A stretch of DNA of 64,000 bases from Dongshaea marina. GTDB lineage: Bacteria; Pseudomonadota; Gammaproteobacteria; Enterobacterales; Aeromonadaceae. Below are positions 57,869 to 64,000 of this stretch, piece after piece; position 1 is the stretch's first letter; every line of letters starts with the position of its first letter. Under the pieces are notes generated by a model that was given only the letters and a program-made list of their open reading frames with translations, was not told the origin of the DNA and made no database searches. The position numbers and the translations under genes are program-made. Location of the stretch: positions 3,485,658-3,549,657 of the forward strand of contig NZ_CP028897.1 in assembly GCF_003072645.1 (NCBI RefSeq), given 5' to 3'.

Positions 57869-58570
57869 CTAGATCTGGCATAGCTCGCTCAGTCCCCCAT
57901 CCAGCACCAGATCATGCCCGGTGAGAAAGTTGTTGGAAAGATAGAGCTCTACCGCCGACATCACATCCTCAACCTGCCCACAATCGCCGGTATAGTAAAC
58001 ATCGGAATAGTCTCTTAGCTTTCCGCCATACTTGCGCCGGATCATCGGAGTATCTATGGTTGCAGGAGAGATAGCATTCACCCGGATATTAAACTCTGCA
58101 TTCTCAATGGCGGCCACCCGGGTCAGGGCGGTGATTGAGGCCTTGGCTGAACTATAGGCACTGAATTTTTTCATCCCCCGTTGGGCCGTCGAGCTGGAGA
58201 TATTGATGACTCGTCCTCCTGCTTGCTGGCCACGCATCCTTAAGATCTCATATTTCATACAGTTAAAGGTCGGAAGAAAAATAGCCGCCCACTCATCTGT
58301 GATGCTCCCGGCACTAAACTCGGTCAGATCGCTGCGCTGACCGGGAACGCCGGCACAGTTGACCGCAACATCCACCCTGCCGATATCTTCAAAGAGCGCC
58401 GCGACCTCGGCTTCATTCCCCAGATCCAAGCTGTGACAGATACTCTTCTCTAATCCCTCAACCGGCTGCCTGTCCAAAGCCCAAACCCTGTCTCCCCGAG
58501 ACTCAAAACTGCTCGTAATATAGTGACCTATCCCAGAGGCCGCCCCTGTCACCACAACGACTCGACTCAT
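57869..58570 (-). CDS. Short-chain dehydrogenase/reductase
   Basis: 233 aa classical SDR. VVVTGAASGIGHYI is the TGxxxGxG cofactor site, NCAGVPG the NAG motif, NISSSTAQRG carries the catalytic Ser, and the Y-x3-K motif is YSSAK at about residues 146-150. ALDRQP near residue 35 has an acidic residue after the second strand, suggesting NAD rather than NADP. The C-terminal GHDLVLDGGLSE is typical. Substrate unknown. It is divergent from rtcB. Confidence 0.85.
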   Translation of the reverse strand: MSRVVVVTGAASGIGHYITSSFESRGDRVWALDRQPVEGLEKSICHSLDLGNEAEVAALFEDIGRVDVAVNCAGVPGQRSDLTEFSAGSITDEWAAIFLPTFNCMKYEILRMRGQQAGGRVINISSSTAQRGMKKFSAYSSAKASITALTRVAAIENAEFNIRVNAISPATIDTPMIRRKYGGKLRDYSDVYYTGDCGQVEDVMSAVELYLSNNFLTGHDLVLDGGLSELCQI

Positions 58571-58736
58571 TATTCAAGCTCCCCGCTCATCATCCATTAA
58601 ACCAAAGCCGATTAAGGCACCCGATATTCTGCTACAGTGCTGTGTATAAATCAGTAGCCGAACACCATCATTGTAAAATCATCAGATATTGAGGGCGTGC
58701 ACCTCATGCCATTAGCAAACCGGGAGAAAGTCATCT

Positions 58737-59929
58737 ATGCCTGTCATCACTGAGCTCAGGGCCAAGGGACAGCAGAAAACCGTTAAGATCTGGACCAATG
58801 AGGTCGATTACCAGACGCAGGAGCAGCTGCGCAACACCGCCAGCCTGCCCTTTATCTACAGTCATATCGCAGCCATGCCAGATGTTCATCTCGGCAAAGG
58901 CGCAACGGTGGGCTCGGTGATCGCAAGTCAAGGGGCGATCATCCCGGCGGCGGTCGGGGTGGATATAGGTTGTGGCATGGATGCGCAACCCCTGGGGCTC
59001 AAAGCCAGCGAGCTTCCTGATGATCTCCATTCACTGCGCCTTGCCATCGAGCAGGCGGTCCCCCTTGGGGTCGGGGGTGAGCACAAACGTGAGCAGCTCA
59101 AACAGGATCACCCCTTGCCATTGAACTGAGAATGCTCCTGAAAAAACACCCCAAGCTTCTTAAGAAAAGCCAGCACACCCGATATGCAAAACAGCTGGGT
59201 ACCCTGGGGGCAGGTAACCACTTTATCGAGCTGTGCCAGGATGAGCAGAAGCAGCTCTGGGTACTGCTGCACTCGGGAAGCCGGGGGATTGGTAATCGTA
59301 TCGGATGCTATTTTATTGAACTTGCCCGCCAGCAGGCTGCCGAGCACAGGCTGCATCTGACCGATCGGGATCTGGCCTACTTTTCTGAGGGCTCTGAATC
59401 TTTCGATGATTATATGCAGGCGGTGCAGTGGGCCCAAGAGTATGCCAGGCTCAACCGGGAGAGGATGATGCAAGAGATCCTCAAGGTACTTCAGACTGAG
59501 CTTGGCCCATTCAAGCTGAGCAATCCAGCCATCAGCTGCCATCATAACTTTGTGGCACGGGAAACCTTTGATGGTGAGCCTTTGTGGATCACCCGCAAGG
59601 GGGCGATTCAAGCCTATCCGGGTCAGCCAGGGATCATCCCGGGCTCCATGGGAGCCAAATCCTACATTGTCCGTGGGCTCGGTAATCCAGAATCTTTTTG
59701 TAGCTGCTCCCATGGTGCCGGGCGCAGGCTGTCGCGAACAGCAGCCCGCAAACAATTTAGCCTCGACGAGCTGGAGCGGCAAACCCGCGGAATTGAGTGT
59801 CGTACCGACAAAGGGGTGCTGGATGAGATCCCTACCGCCTACAAAGATATAGATAAGGTGATGAGCAATCAGAGGGATCTGGTAGAGATCCAACATACCC
59901 TGCATCAGCTCATCAATATCAAGGGTTGA
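58737..59929 (+). pseudogene. rtcB: RtcB RNA-splicing ligase, split by a -1 frameshift
   Basis: GTP/Mn2+-dependent ligase joining 2',3'-cyclic phosphate or 3'-phosphate ends to 5'-OH RNA. The first part, 58737-59129, has MPDVHLGKGATVGSVI and AVGVDIGCGM (metal site). The second, 59132-59929, has LGTLGAGNHFIELCQDE, LLHSGSRGIGN, CHHNFV, GIIPGSMGAKSYIVRG and SFCSCSHGAGR with the guanylylated-His region. The frames join at the four-C run 59111-59114, where one more C gives one continuous ~398-aa protein. No rtcA or rtcR is nearby. Confidence 0.88.
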
Positions 59930-59932
59930 TCG

Positions 59933-59964
59933 AAAAAAAGGGTGACCCTGGGGCCACCCTTTTC
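59933..59964. terminator. Shared terminator of csrB and rtcB
   Basis: GGGTG/CACCC arms extended by inner C-G pairs. On the minus strand (csrB) they are followed by seven T, and on the plus strand (rtcB) by TTTT. Confidence 0.85.
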
Positions 59965-60175
59965 ATCCGTCTGACTTGCGCTAGTCCCTGAGCCCTAGTG
60001 CTCCCAGCAACTCCCTGACTGTTTGTATCCTTACACTCTTTCCGCTTGCCGTTCCCTTGGCGTGTCCCTTAATCATCCAGAATTTGCGCTGTCCATGTCG
60101 CAAGGTCTCCCTCCTGGAGGTGTCCTTTACCTCATCCTGAGGTGCTCCTCACCCAATCCATGAGTGTGTCCTGCT

Positions 60176-60530
60176 CATCCCTGATTTCGCACATCCTGTT
60201 GCGAATGCCTCGTCCTGAGGAGTCCTGGCTTCATCCTTAAAGCGCTATCCCTGCCTCTTCCCAGAGGTGTCCTTCATCCCTGATATCACAACATCCCGTT
60301 GCGAACGCCTCATCCTGAGGTACTCCCGGCTTCATCCTAAAGCTCGTCCCTGCCTCTTCTCCAGAGGTATCCTCATCCCTGATTTCGCATCTTCCTGTTG
60401 CGAATGCCTCATCCTGAGGTGTCCCGGCTTCATCCTTAAAGCGCTATCCCTGCCTCTTCCCAGAGGTATCCCTCTTCCCTGATTTCGCACATCCTGTTGC
60501 GAACGCCTCTTCCTGAGGCAATCCTTGCTG
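60176..60530 (-). repeat. 99-bp tandem repeat inside csrB
   Basis: Units begin at 60176, 60275, 60374 and 60474 (period 99, 99, 100); the last is partial. Each complete unit contributes about five hairpins or loops with GGA. These include the TTCGCA...TGCGAA stem, the CCTC-(A)GGA-GAGG stem and the CCTCT-GGGA-AGAGG stem. Confidence 0.85.
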
Positions 60531-60619
60531 CATCCTGCCGTGTTCAGGTATCTTTCCCTGTGGAGTGCTTCCTAGCCATGACTCAATCCCTAAGCCATCT
60601 CCCCCTGTTCACGCCTACC

Positions 60620-60647
60620 ACTATACGGATTGCCAAAGGTACCACAA
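60620..60647 (-). promoter_or_regulatory. Predicted sigma-70 promoter of csrB
   Basis: On the minus strand TTGTGG (plus 60642-60647) and TATAGT (plus 60620-60625) are separated by 16 bp. The start would fall near 60613, immediately ahead of the first AGGGGG motif. Confidence 0.55.
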
Positions 60648-61098
60648 GGCGATCTGGCTCACACTTTTGATGCAGAAAACCACCCATTGAAATTTATCTA
60701 TATAAAACAATCTATTAGGTATTTAGTGAGAGAAAAAATCCCTCTGGAACCGCTGTTTGCCTGCTGCTGTAGTGCCATTGTCCCGCATCGGCAATGGTCA
60801 ATGTCTCACAGACTCAATCGAGCGCCAACTGAATAATTATGCCAAATGAATCCACCTTGTGTGCTTTTCATTTGCTCCAGGCATTATTTATCTCCCAGGT
60901 CCTCGATAACTTTTTACTTTGTATAGAAGAGATAAGGATGCCTGGTGGCAAGATATAAATAGGGGTGATCATCAGAGCTGAGGTGCCCGCCGACAAAGCT
61001 AAAAACGGATTTTAGCGGCTTTATCTGTCTGCAAAACGATCGGCAACTGGCTGGCAAGCTATCGCTTAATATAAATTCATCAGGCTTGAATGGCAGGC
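60648..61098. other. Non-coding region upstream of csrB
   Basis: About 450 bp with no gene. GTGAGAGA at 60726-60733 resembles one half of the UvrY/GacA-type palindrome TGTGAGAGATCTCTTACA known upstream of E. coli csrB. The other half is not recognisable. Confidence 0.4.
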
Positions 61099-61130
61099 AA
61101 AAAAAAGCACCCGCCTCAGCGGGTGCTTTT
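61099..61130 (-). terminator. Intrinsic terminator of fba
   Basis: GCACCCGC/GCGGGTGC perfect 8-bp arms with CTCA loop. On the minus strand they are followed by eight T. Confidence 0.93.
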
Positions 61131-61165
61131 CACTGCGATGGAAGCAAATCTTCCTTCGCTAAAAC

Positions 61166-62245
61166 TTACAGTACGTCGATTGCGTTCAGCTCTTTGTACG
61201 CTTGCTCCAGGCGAGCGATCATAGAGGTCTGGCCCTGACGCAGCCATACACGTGGATCGTAGTACTTCTTGTTAGGCTTGTCGGCACCCTCTGGGTTACC
61301 CAGCTGGCCCTGCAGGTAAGCTTCGTTCTCTTTGTAGTAGTTCATGATACCTTCCCAGCAAGCCCACTGAGTGTCGGTGTCGATGTTCATCTTCACTACG
61401 CCGTAGCCGATAGACTCAGAGATCTCCTCAGGAGTAGAGCCGGAGCCACCGTGGAATACGAAGTTCAGGCTGTTCGCAGGGATACCGAACTTCTCAGAAA
61501 CATACTTCTGAGAGTCGTCCAGGATCTTAGGAGTCAGCTCTACGTTACCTGGCTTGTATACGCCGTGTACGTTACCGAAAGAGGCTGCGATGATGAAGCG
61601 ATGGCTGATCGCGTTCAGCTTCTCGTAGGCGTATGCAACGTCTTCAGGCTGAGTGTACAGAGAAGAGCTATCCAGGTGAGAGTTATCAACACCATCTTCT
61701 TCACCACCGGTACAACCCAGTTCGATCTCCAGAGTCATGCCCAGCTTCGCCATGCGCTCCAGGTACTTGGCAGAGATCTCGATGTTCTCTTCCAGAGACT
61801 CTTCAGACAGATCCAGCATGTGAGAGCTGAACAGTGGCTTACCAGTCTCTTCGAAGTGCTTCTCACCCGCGTCCAGCAGTCCGTCGATCCAAGGCAGCAG
61901 TTTCTTAGCCGCGTGGTCGGTGTGCAGGATCACAGGAACCCCGTAAGCCTCAGCCATCATGTGAACGTGCTTGGCACCGGATACAGCGCCCAGGATCTGT
62001 GCCTGCTGACCTTCCAGCTTCACGCCTTTACCCGCAACGAATGCAGCGCCACCGTTAGAGAACTGGATGATCACAGGCGCCTTTACCTTAGCTGCAGATT
62101 CCAGAACCGCGTTCACAGAGTCGGTACCAACGCAGTTTACTGCTGGCAGAGCAAATTTGTTCGCCTTCGCGATCTCAAAGACCTTCTGTACGTCTTCACC
62201 AGTCAGTACGCCAGGTTTTACTACGTCAAAAATTTTCTGAGACAT
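61166..62245 (-). CDS. fbaA: Class II fructose-1,6-bisphosphate aldolase
   Basis: 359 aa, as in E. coli FbaA. A zinc-dependent glycolytic/gluconeogenic enzyme. LHTDHAAKK carries the catalytic Asp and a zinc His, ELGCTGGEEDGVDN the zinc-site Glu region, and FHGGSGS the substrate loop; KPGNVELTPKIL and WLRQGQTSMIARLE complete the match. Very strong codon bias. AGGA lies 7 nt before the ATG. It follows pgk in the conserved epd-pgk-fba order, with a terminator-like hairpin between. Confidence 0.97.
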   Translation of the reverse strand: MSQKIFDVVKPGVLTGEDVQKVFEIAKANKFALPAVNCVGTDSVNAVLESAAKVKAPVIIQFSNGGAAFVAGKGVKLEGQQAQILGAVSGAKHVHMMAEAYGVPVILHTDHAAKKLLPWIDGLLDAGEKHFEETGKPLFSSHMLDLSEESLEENIEISAKYLERMAKLGMTLEIELGCTGGEEDGVDNSHLDSSSLYTQPEDVAYAYEKLNAISHRFIIAASFGNVHGVYKPGNVELTPKILDDSQKYVSEKFGIPANSLNFVFHGGSGSTPEEISESIGYGVVKMNIDTDTQWACWEGIMNYYKENEAYLQGQLGNPEGADKPNKKYYDPRVWLRQGQTSMIARLEQAYKELNAIDVL

Positions 62246-62314
62246 TTTGTCGTCCTATTTCATTAGCTAACTAAATTCAGCCAGGCTACCGCTTGTTATG
62301 CCATAGCCATCAAC

Positions 62315-62343
62315 AAAAAGCGGGACGCCCCAAGGCTCCCGCT
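62315..62343 (-). terminator. Hairpin between pgk and fba
   Basis: AGCGGGA/TCCCGCT arms. On the minus strand they are followed by TTTTTG. Probably a partial terminator or processing site within the pgk-fba unit. Confidence 0.6.
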
Positions 62344-62351
62344 CTTCAAAA

Positions 62352-63515
62352 TTAACCCTTGGCACGCTCTTCAAGAATCGCAACCGCTGGCAGCGTCTTG
62401 CCTTCAACAAACTCGAGGAAGGCACCACCACCGGTCGAGATGTAAGAGATCTGATCCTTGATTCCGAACAGGTCGATCGCCGCCAGGGTGTCACCGCCAC
62501 CCGCGATAGAGAAGGCATCAGACTCAGCGATGGCGCGACCGATGATCTCGGTACCACGACGGAAGTTTTCAAACTCAAACACGCCAACCGGACCGTTCCA
62601 GATGATGGTCTTGGCGTTTTTCAGGATCTCAGCCAGCTGCTGGGCAGACTCATCACCCAGATCCAGGATCTCTTCGTTATCTGTTACTTCAGATACCTTC
62701 TTAACGGTCGCAGGTGCAGACTCGGAGAACTCAGGTGCGGTACGAACATCTGAAGCCACAGGAATGTCACAGGTCTCCATCAGCTTCTTCGCTTCAGGGA
62801 TCAGATCCGCTTCGTACAGGGAGTTACCCACGTTGTAACCGGAAGCCGCCACGAAAGTGTTAGAGATACCACCACCGACAACCAGCTGGTCAGCGATCTT
62901 AGACAGAGACTCAAGTACGGTCAGCTTGGTAGAAACCTTAGAACCACCCACAACGGCAACCATTGGGCGAGCAGGGTTATCCATCGCCTTACCCAGAGCT
63001 TCCAGCTCACCAGACAGCAGAGGACCGGCACAAGCCACAGGTGCAAACTGAGCCACACCATAGGTAGAAGCCTGAGCACGGTGAGCGGTACCGAATGCAT
63101 CCATTACGAAGACATCACACAGAGCCGCGTACTTCTTGCCCAACTCCTCGTCGTTCTTCTTCTCACCCTTGTTGAAGCGAACGTTCTCCAGAACCACCAG
63201 CTCACCAGCGTTCAGCTCCAGGCCATTCAGGTAGTCCTTCTCCAGGCGAACTGGAGCTTCAACTGCATCCTTGAGGTAATCAACTACGGGCTGCAGAGAG
63301 AACTGTGCGTCATACTCACCTTCAGTCGGACGACCCAGATGTGAAGTCACCATCACTTTAGCACCGGCAGCCAGTGCTTTTTGGATGGTTGGCAGGGAGG
63401 CGACAATACGAGCGTCAGAGGTCACTTTTCCTTCTTTCACAGGTACGTTCAGATCAGCGCGGATCAGAACACGCTTCCCAGCAAGATCTAAGTCAGTCAT
63501 TTTAATTACAGACAT
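62352..63515 (-). CDS. pgk: Phosphoglycerate kinase
   Basis: 387 aa, as in E. coli. It transfers phosphate between 1,3-bisphosphoglycerate and ADP. The N-terminal [15 protein letters not shown] is the PGK signature, with LGRPTEG and [10 protein letters not shown] in the substrate domain. [30 protein letters not shown] and [12 protein letters not shown] lie in the nucleotide domain. GAGGA lies about 6 nt before the ATG. Strong codon bias. Middle gene of epd-pgk-fba. Confidence 0.98.
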   Translation of the reverse strand: MSVIKMTDLDLAGKRVLIRADLNVPVKEGKVTSDARIVASLPTIQKALAAGAKVMVTSHLGRPTEGEYDAQFSLQPVVDYLKDAVEAPVRLEKDYLNGLELNAGELVVLENVRFNKGEKKNDEELGKKYAALCDVFVMDAFGTAHRAQASTYGVAQFAPVACAGPLLSGELEALGKAMDNPARPMVAVVGGSKVSTKLTVLESLSKIADQLVVGGGISNTFVAASGYNVGNSLYEADLIPEAKKLMETCDIPVASDVRTAPEFSESAPATVKKVSEVTDNEEILDLGDESAQQLAEILKNAKTIIWNGPVGVFEFENFRRGTEIIGRAIAESDAFSIAGGGDTLAAIDLFGIKDQISYISTGGGAFLEFVEGKTLPAVAILEERAKG

Positions 63516-63575
63516 AATCAGTCCTCTATTATTTTCCAGAAATAAGGATTCTTTGGCCCTAAACCTCGAAGGCCA

Positions 63576-64000
63576 TCAGTTATTCGGCCTCATAAGAGCC
63601 AGGGTTGTATCTAACATCCGATTGGCGAACCCCCACTCGTTATCGCACCACAGCAGCAACTTCAGTAACCGGCCATCACTGACCCGGGTTTGCGTTGCAT
63701 CGACGATACAGGAGTGAGAATCGTGATTGTAATCTACCGAAACCAGAGGTTGATCCACATAGTCGAGGATCCCACGCAGCGGCCCCTGGGCTTGTTGCTG
63801 CAAGAGGTGGTTGACCTGGGTTTGGGTGACCGCCTGCTTCAAACAGACAGTCAAATCCATCGCAGTCACATTGACCGTGGGAACACGGACCGCGGTGGCT
63901 TCAAATTTACCCTCAAAGTGAGGCAGTATTCGCTCGATCCCTTTGGCAAGTCCGGTATTGACCGGGATCACCGAAACGCCTGCTGCGCGGGTGCGCCGCA
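63576..64000 (-). CDS. epd: D-erythrose-4-phosphate dehydrogenase, C-terminal part
   Basis: The C-terminal ~141 codons of a GAPDH-family enzyme; the start lies beyond the window. [21 protein letters not shown] matches Epd, where GAPDH has a longer phosphate loop. [45 protein letters not shown] and [18 protein letters not shown] follow. Epd oxidises erythrose-4-phosphate to 4-phosphoerythronate for pyridoxal phosphate synthesis. Its place before pgk-fba distinguishes it from a glycolytic gapA. Confidence 0.92.
   Translation of the reverse strand, partial: RRTRAAGVSVIPVNTGLAKGIERILPHFEGKFEATAVRVPTVNVTAMDLTVCLKQAVTQTQVNHLLQQQAQGPLRGILDYVDQPLVSVDYNHDSHSCIVDATQTRVSDGRLLKLLLWCDNEWGFANRMLDTTLALMRPNN

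Larger units (their letters stand above)
59933..60613 (-). ncRNA. csrB: CsrB-family regulatory RNA (CsrA sponge), unusually long
   Basis: On the minus strand this stretch is a dense series of GGA motifs, many inside small hairpins with the CsrB loop sequence CAGGATG: CCTCAGGATGAGG three times, CTCAGGACGAG, and TTCGCAACAGGATGTGCGAA. By hand I count about 49 GGA in ~680 nt, mostly as AGGA, AGGGA or ATGGA. CsrB/CsrC/RsmZ RNAs titrate the translational regulator CsrA through such repeats; E. coli CsrB is about 369 nt with about 22. It has a plausible sigma-70 promoter and ends in a stem with seven T. No protein frame here has a ribosome binding site. Confidence 0.88.

Noticed and set aside
60267-60482. 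71-codon open frame in the 60-kb repeats
   Set aside because: Lies antisense to csrB and repeats with the 99-bp unit. No ribosome binding site.
60176-60530. CRISPR array
   Set aside because: The 99-bp period with whole-unit similarity has no short identical repeats separated by unique spacers. The hairpins and GGA motifs identify CsrB.
60726-60733. UvrY/GacA box upstream of csrB
   Set aside because: Only one half (GTGAGAGA) is recognisable; too weak to annotate as a site.
61202-62266. 354-codon open frame antisense to fbaA
   Set aside because: It mirrors the strongly codon-biased fbaA gene; long antisense frames are expected there. No family resemblance and no ribosome binding site.

Overview
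The window comes from a facultatively anaerobic gammaproteobacterium. Its gene set lies between Aeromonadales/Vibrionales and the enterics: close relatives of E. coli YcaO, YgiQ, TreB, UhpT, YfbV, AckA, Pta, PflB/PflA and YebG, plus an epd-pgk-fba cluster. I do not name a genus. All assignments are read from the sequence by eye and no database was searched. Hand-counted positions may be off by one or two bases.

Layout. 1-2.3 kb: ubiH-ubiI ubiquinone hydroxylases (ubiI cut by the window start). 2.5-5.7 kb: a receiver-TPR protein, a small EF-hand-like membrane protein and a pentapeptide-repeat K+-channel protein. 5.7-8.3 kb: small proteins and a GlxA-type regulator. 8.3-10.3 kb: gene-free, filled with composite repeats built from GGA-loop hairpins. 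10.3-17.4 kb: xthA, two M20 peptidases, a LysR regulator, ycaO, and a heat-shock gene with a sigma-32-like promoter and a ROSE-like RNA thermometer. 17.6-23.7 kb: a DEDDh-like protein lacking catalytic residues, a C69 dipeptidase, yhhQ, an AT-rich patch with an orphan gene, and yebG with a LexA box. 23.9-31.8 kb: ygiQ, two possible small genes, an MFS/LysR pair, an ArsP-like permease with a frameshifted LysR gene, and a DTW-domain tRNA enzyme.

31.9-40.1 kb is the mixed-acid block: pflA, pflB, yfbV, ackA, pta. It converts pyruvate to acetyl-CoA and formate, then acetyl phosphate, then acetate and ATP. 40.2-43.3 kb: a PII-like protein with two DUF1538 membrane proteins, then yfcH. 43.5-47.5 kb: a trehalose block (porin, treB, a truncated second EIIB) with two identical palindromic operators. 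47.7-59.9 kb: tRNA-Ala(GGC), ansB, the hexose-phosphate system uhpA-uhpB-uhpC-uhpT with an exported protein gene inserted, a phosphomannomutase, a DUF218 protein, an SDR and rtcB. 59.9-60.6 kb, minus strand: a large CsrB-type regulatory RNA. 61.2-64 kb: fba, pgk and the end of epd.

Two observations stand out. First, the intergenic stretch after rtcB is a CsrB-family sRNA of about 680 nt with roughly 49 GGA motifs. It was enlarged by a 99-bp tandem repeat and is nearly twice the length of E. coli CsrB. Second, at least four genes (lysR, uhpB, a secreted DUF218-like gene, rtcB), and probably a fifth (the orphan at 21.6-22.5 kb), are broken by a -1 frameshift lying at a run of four or five C (or G). 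This points to a systematic homopolymer error in the assembly rather than to five real pseudogenes.
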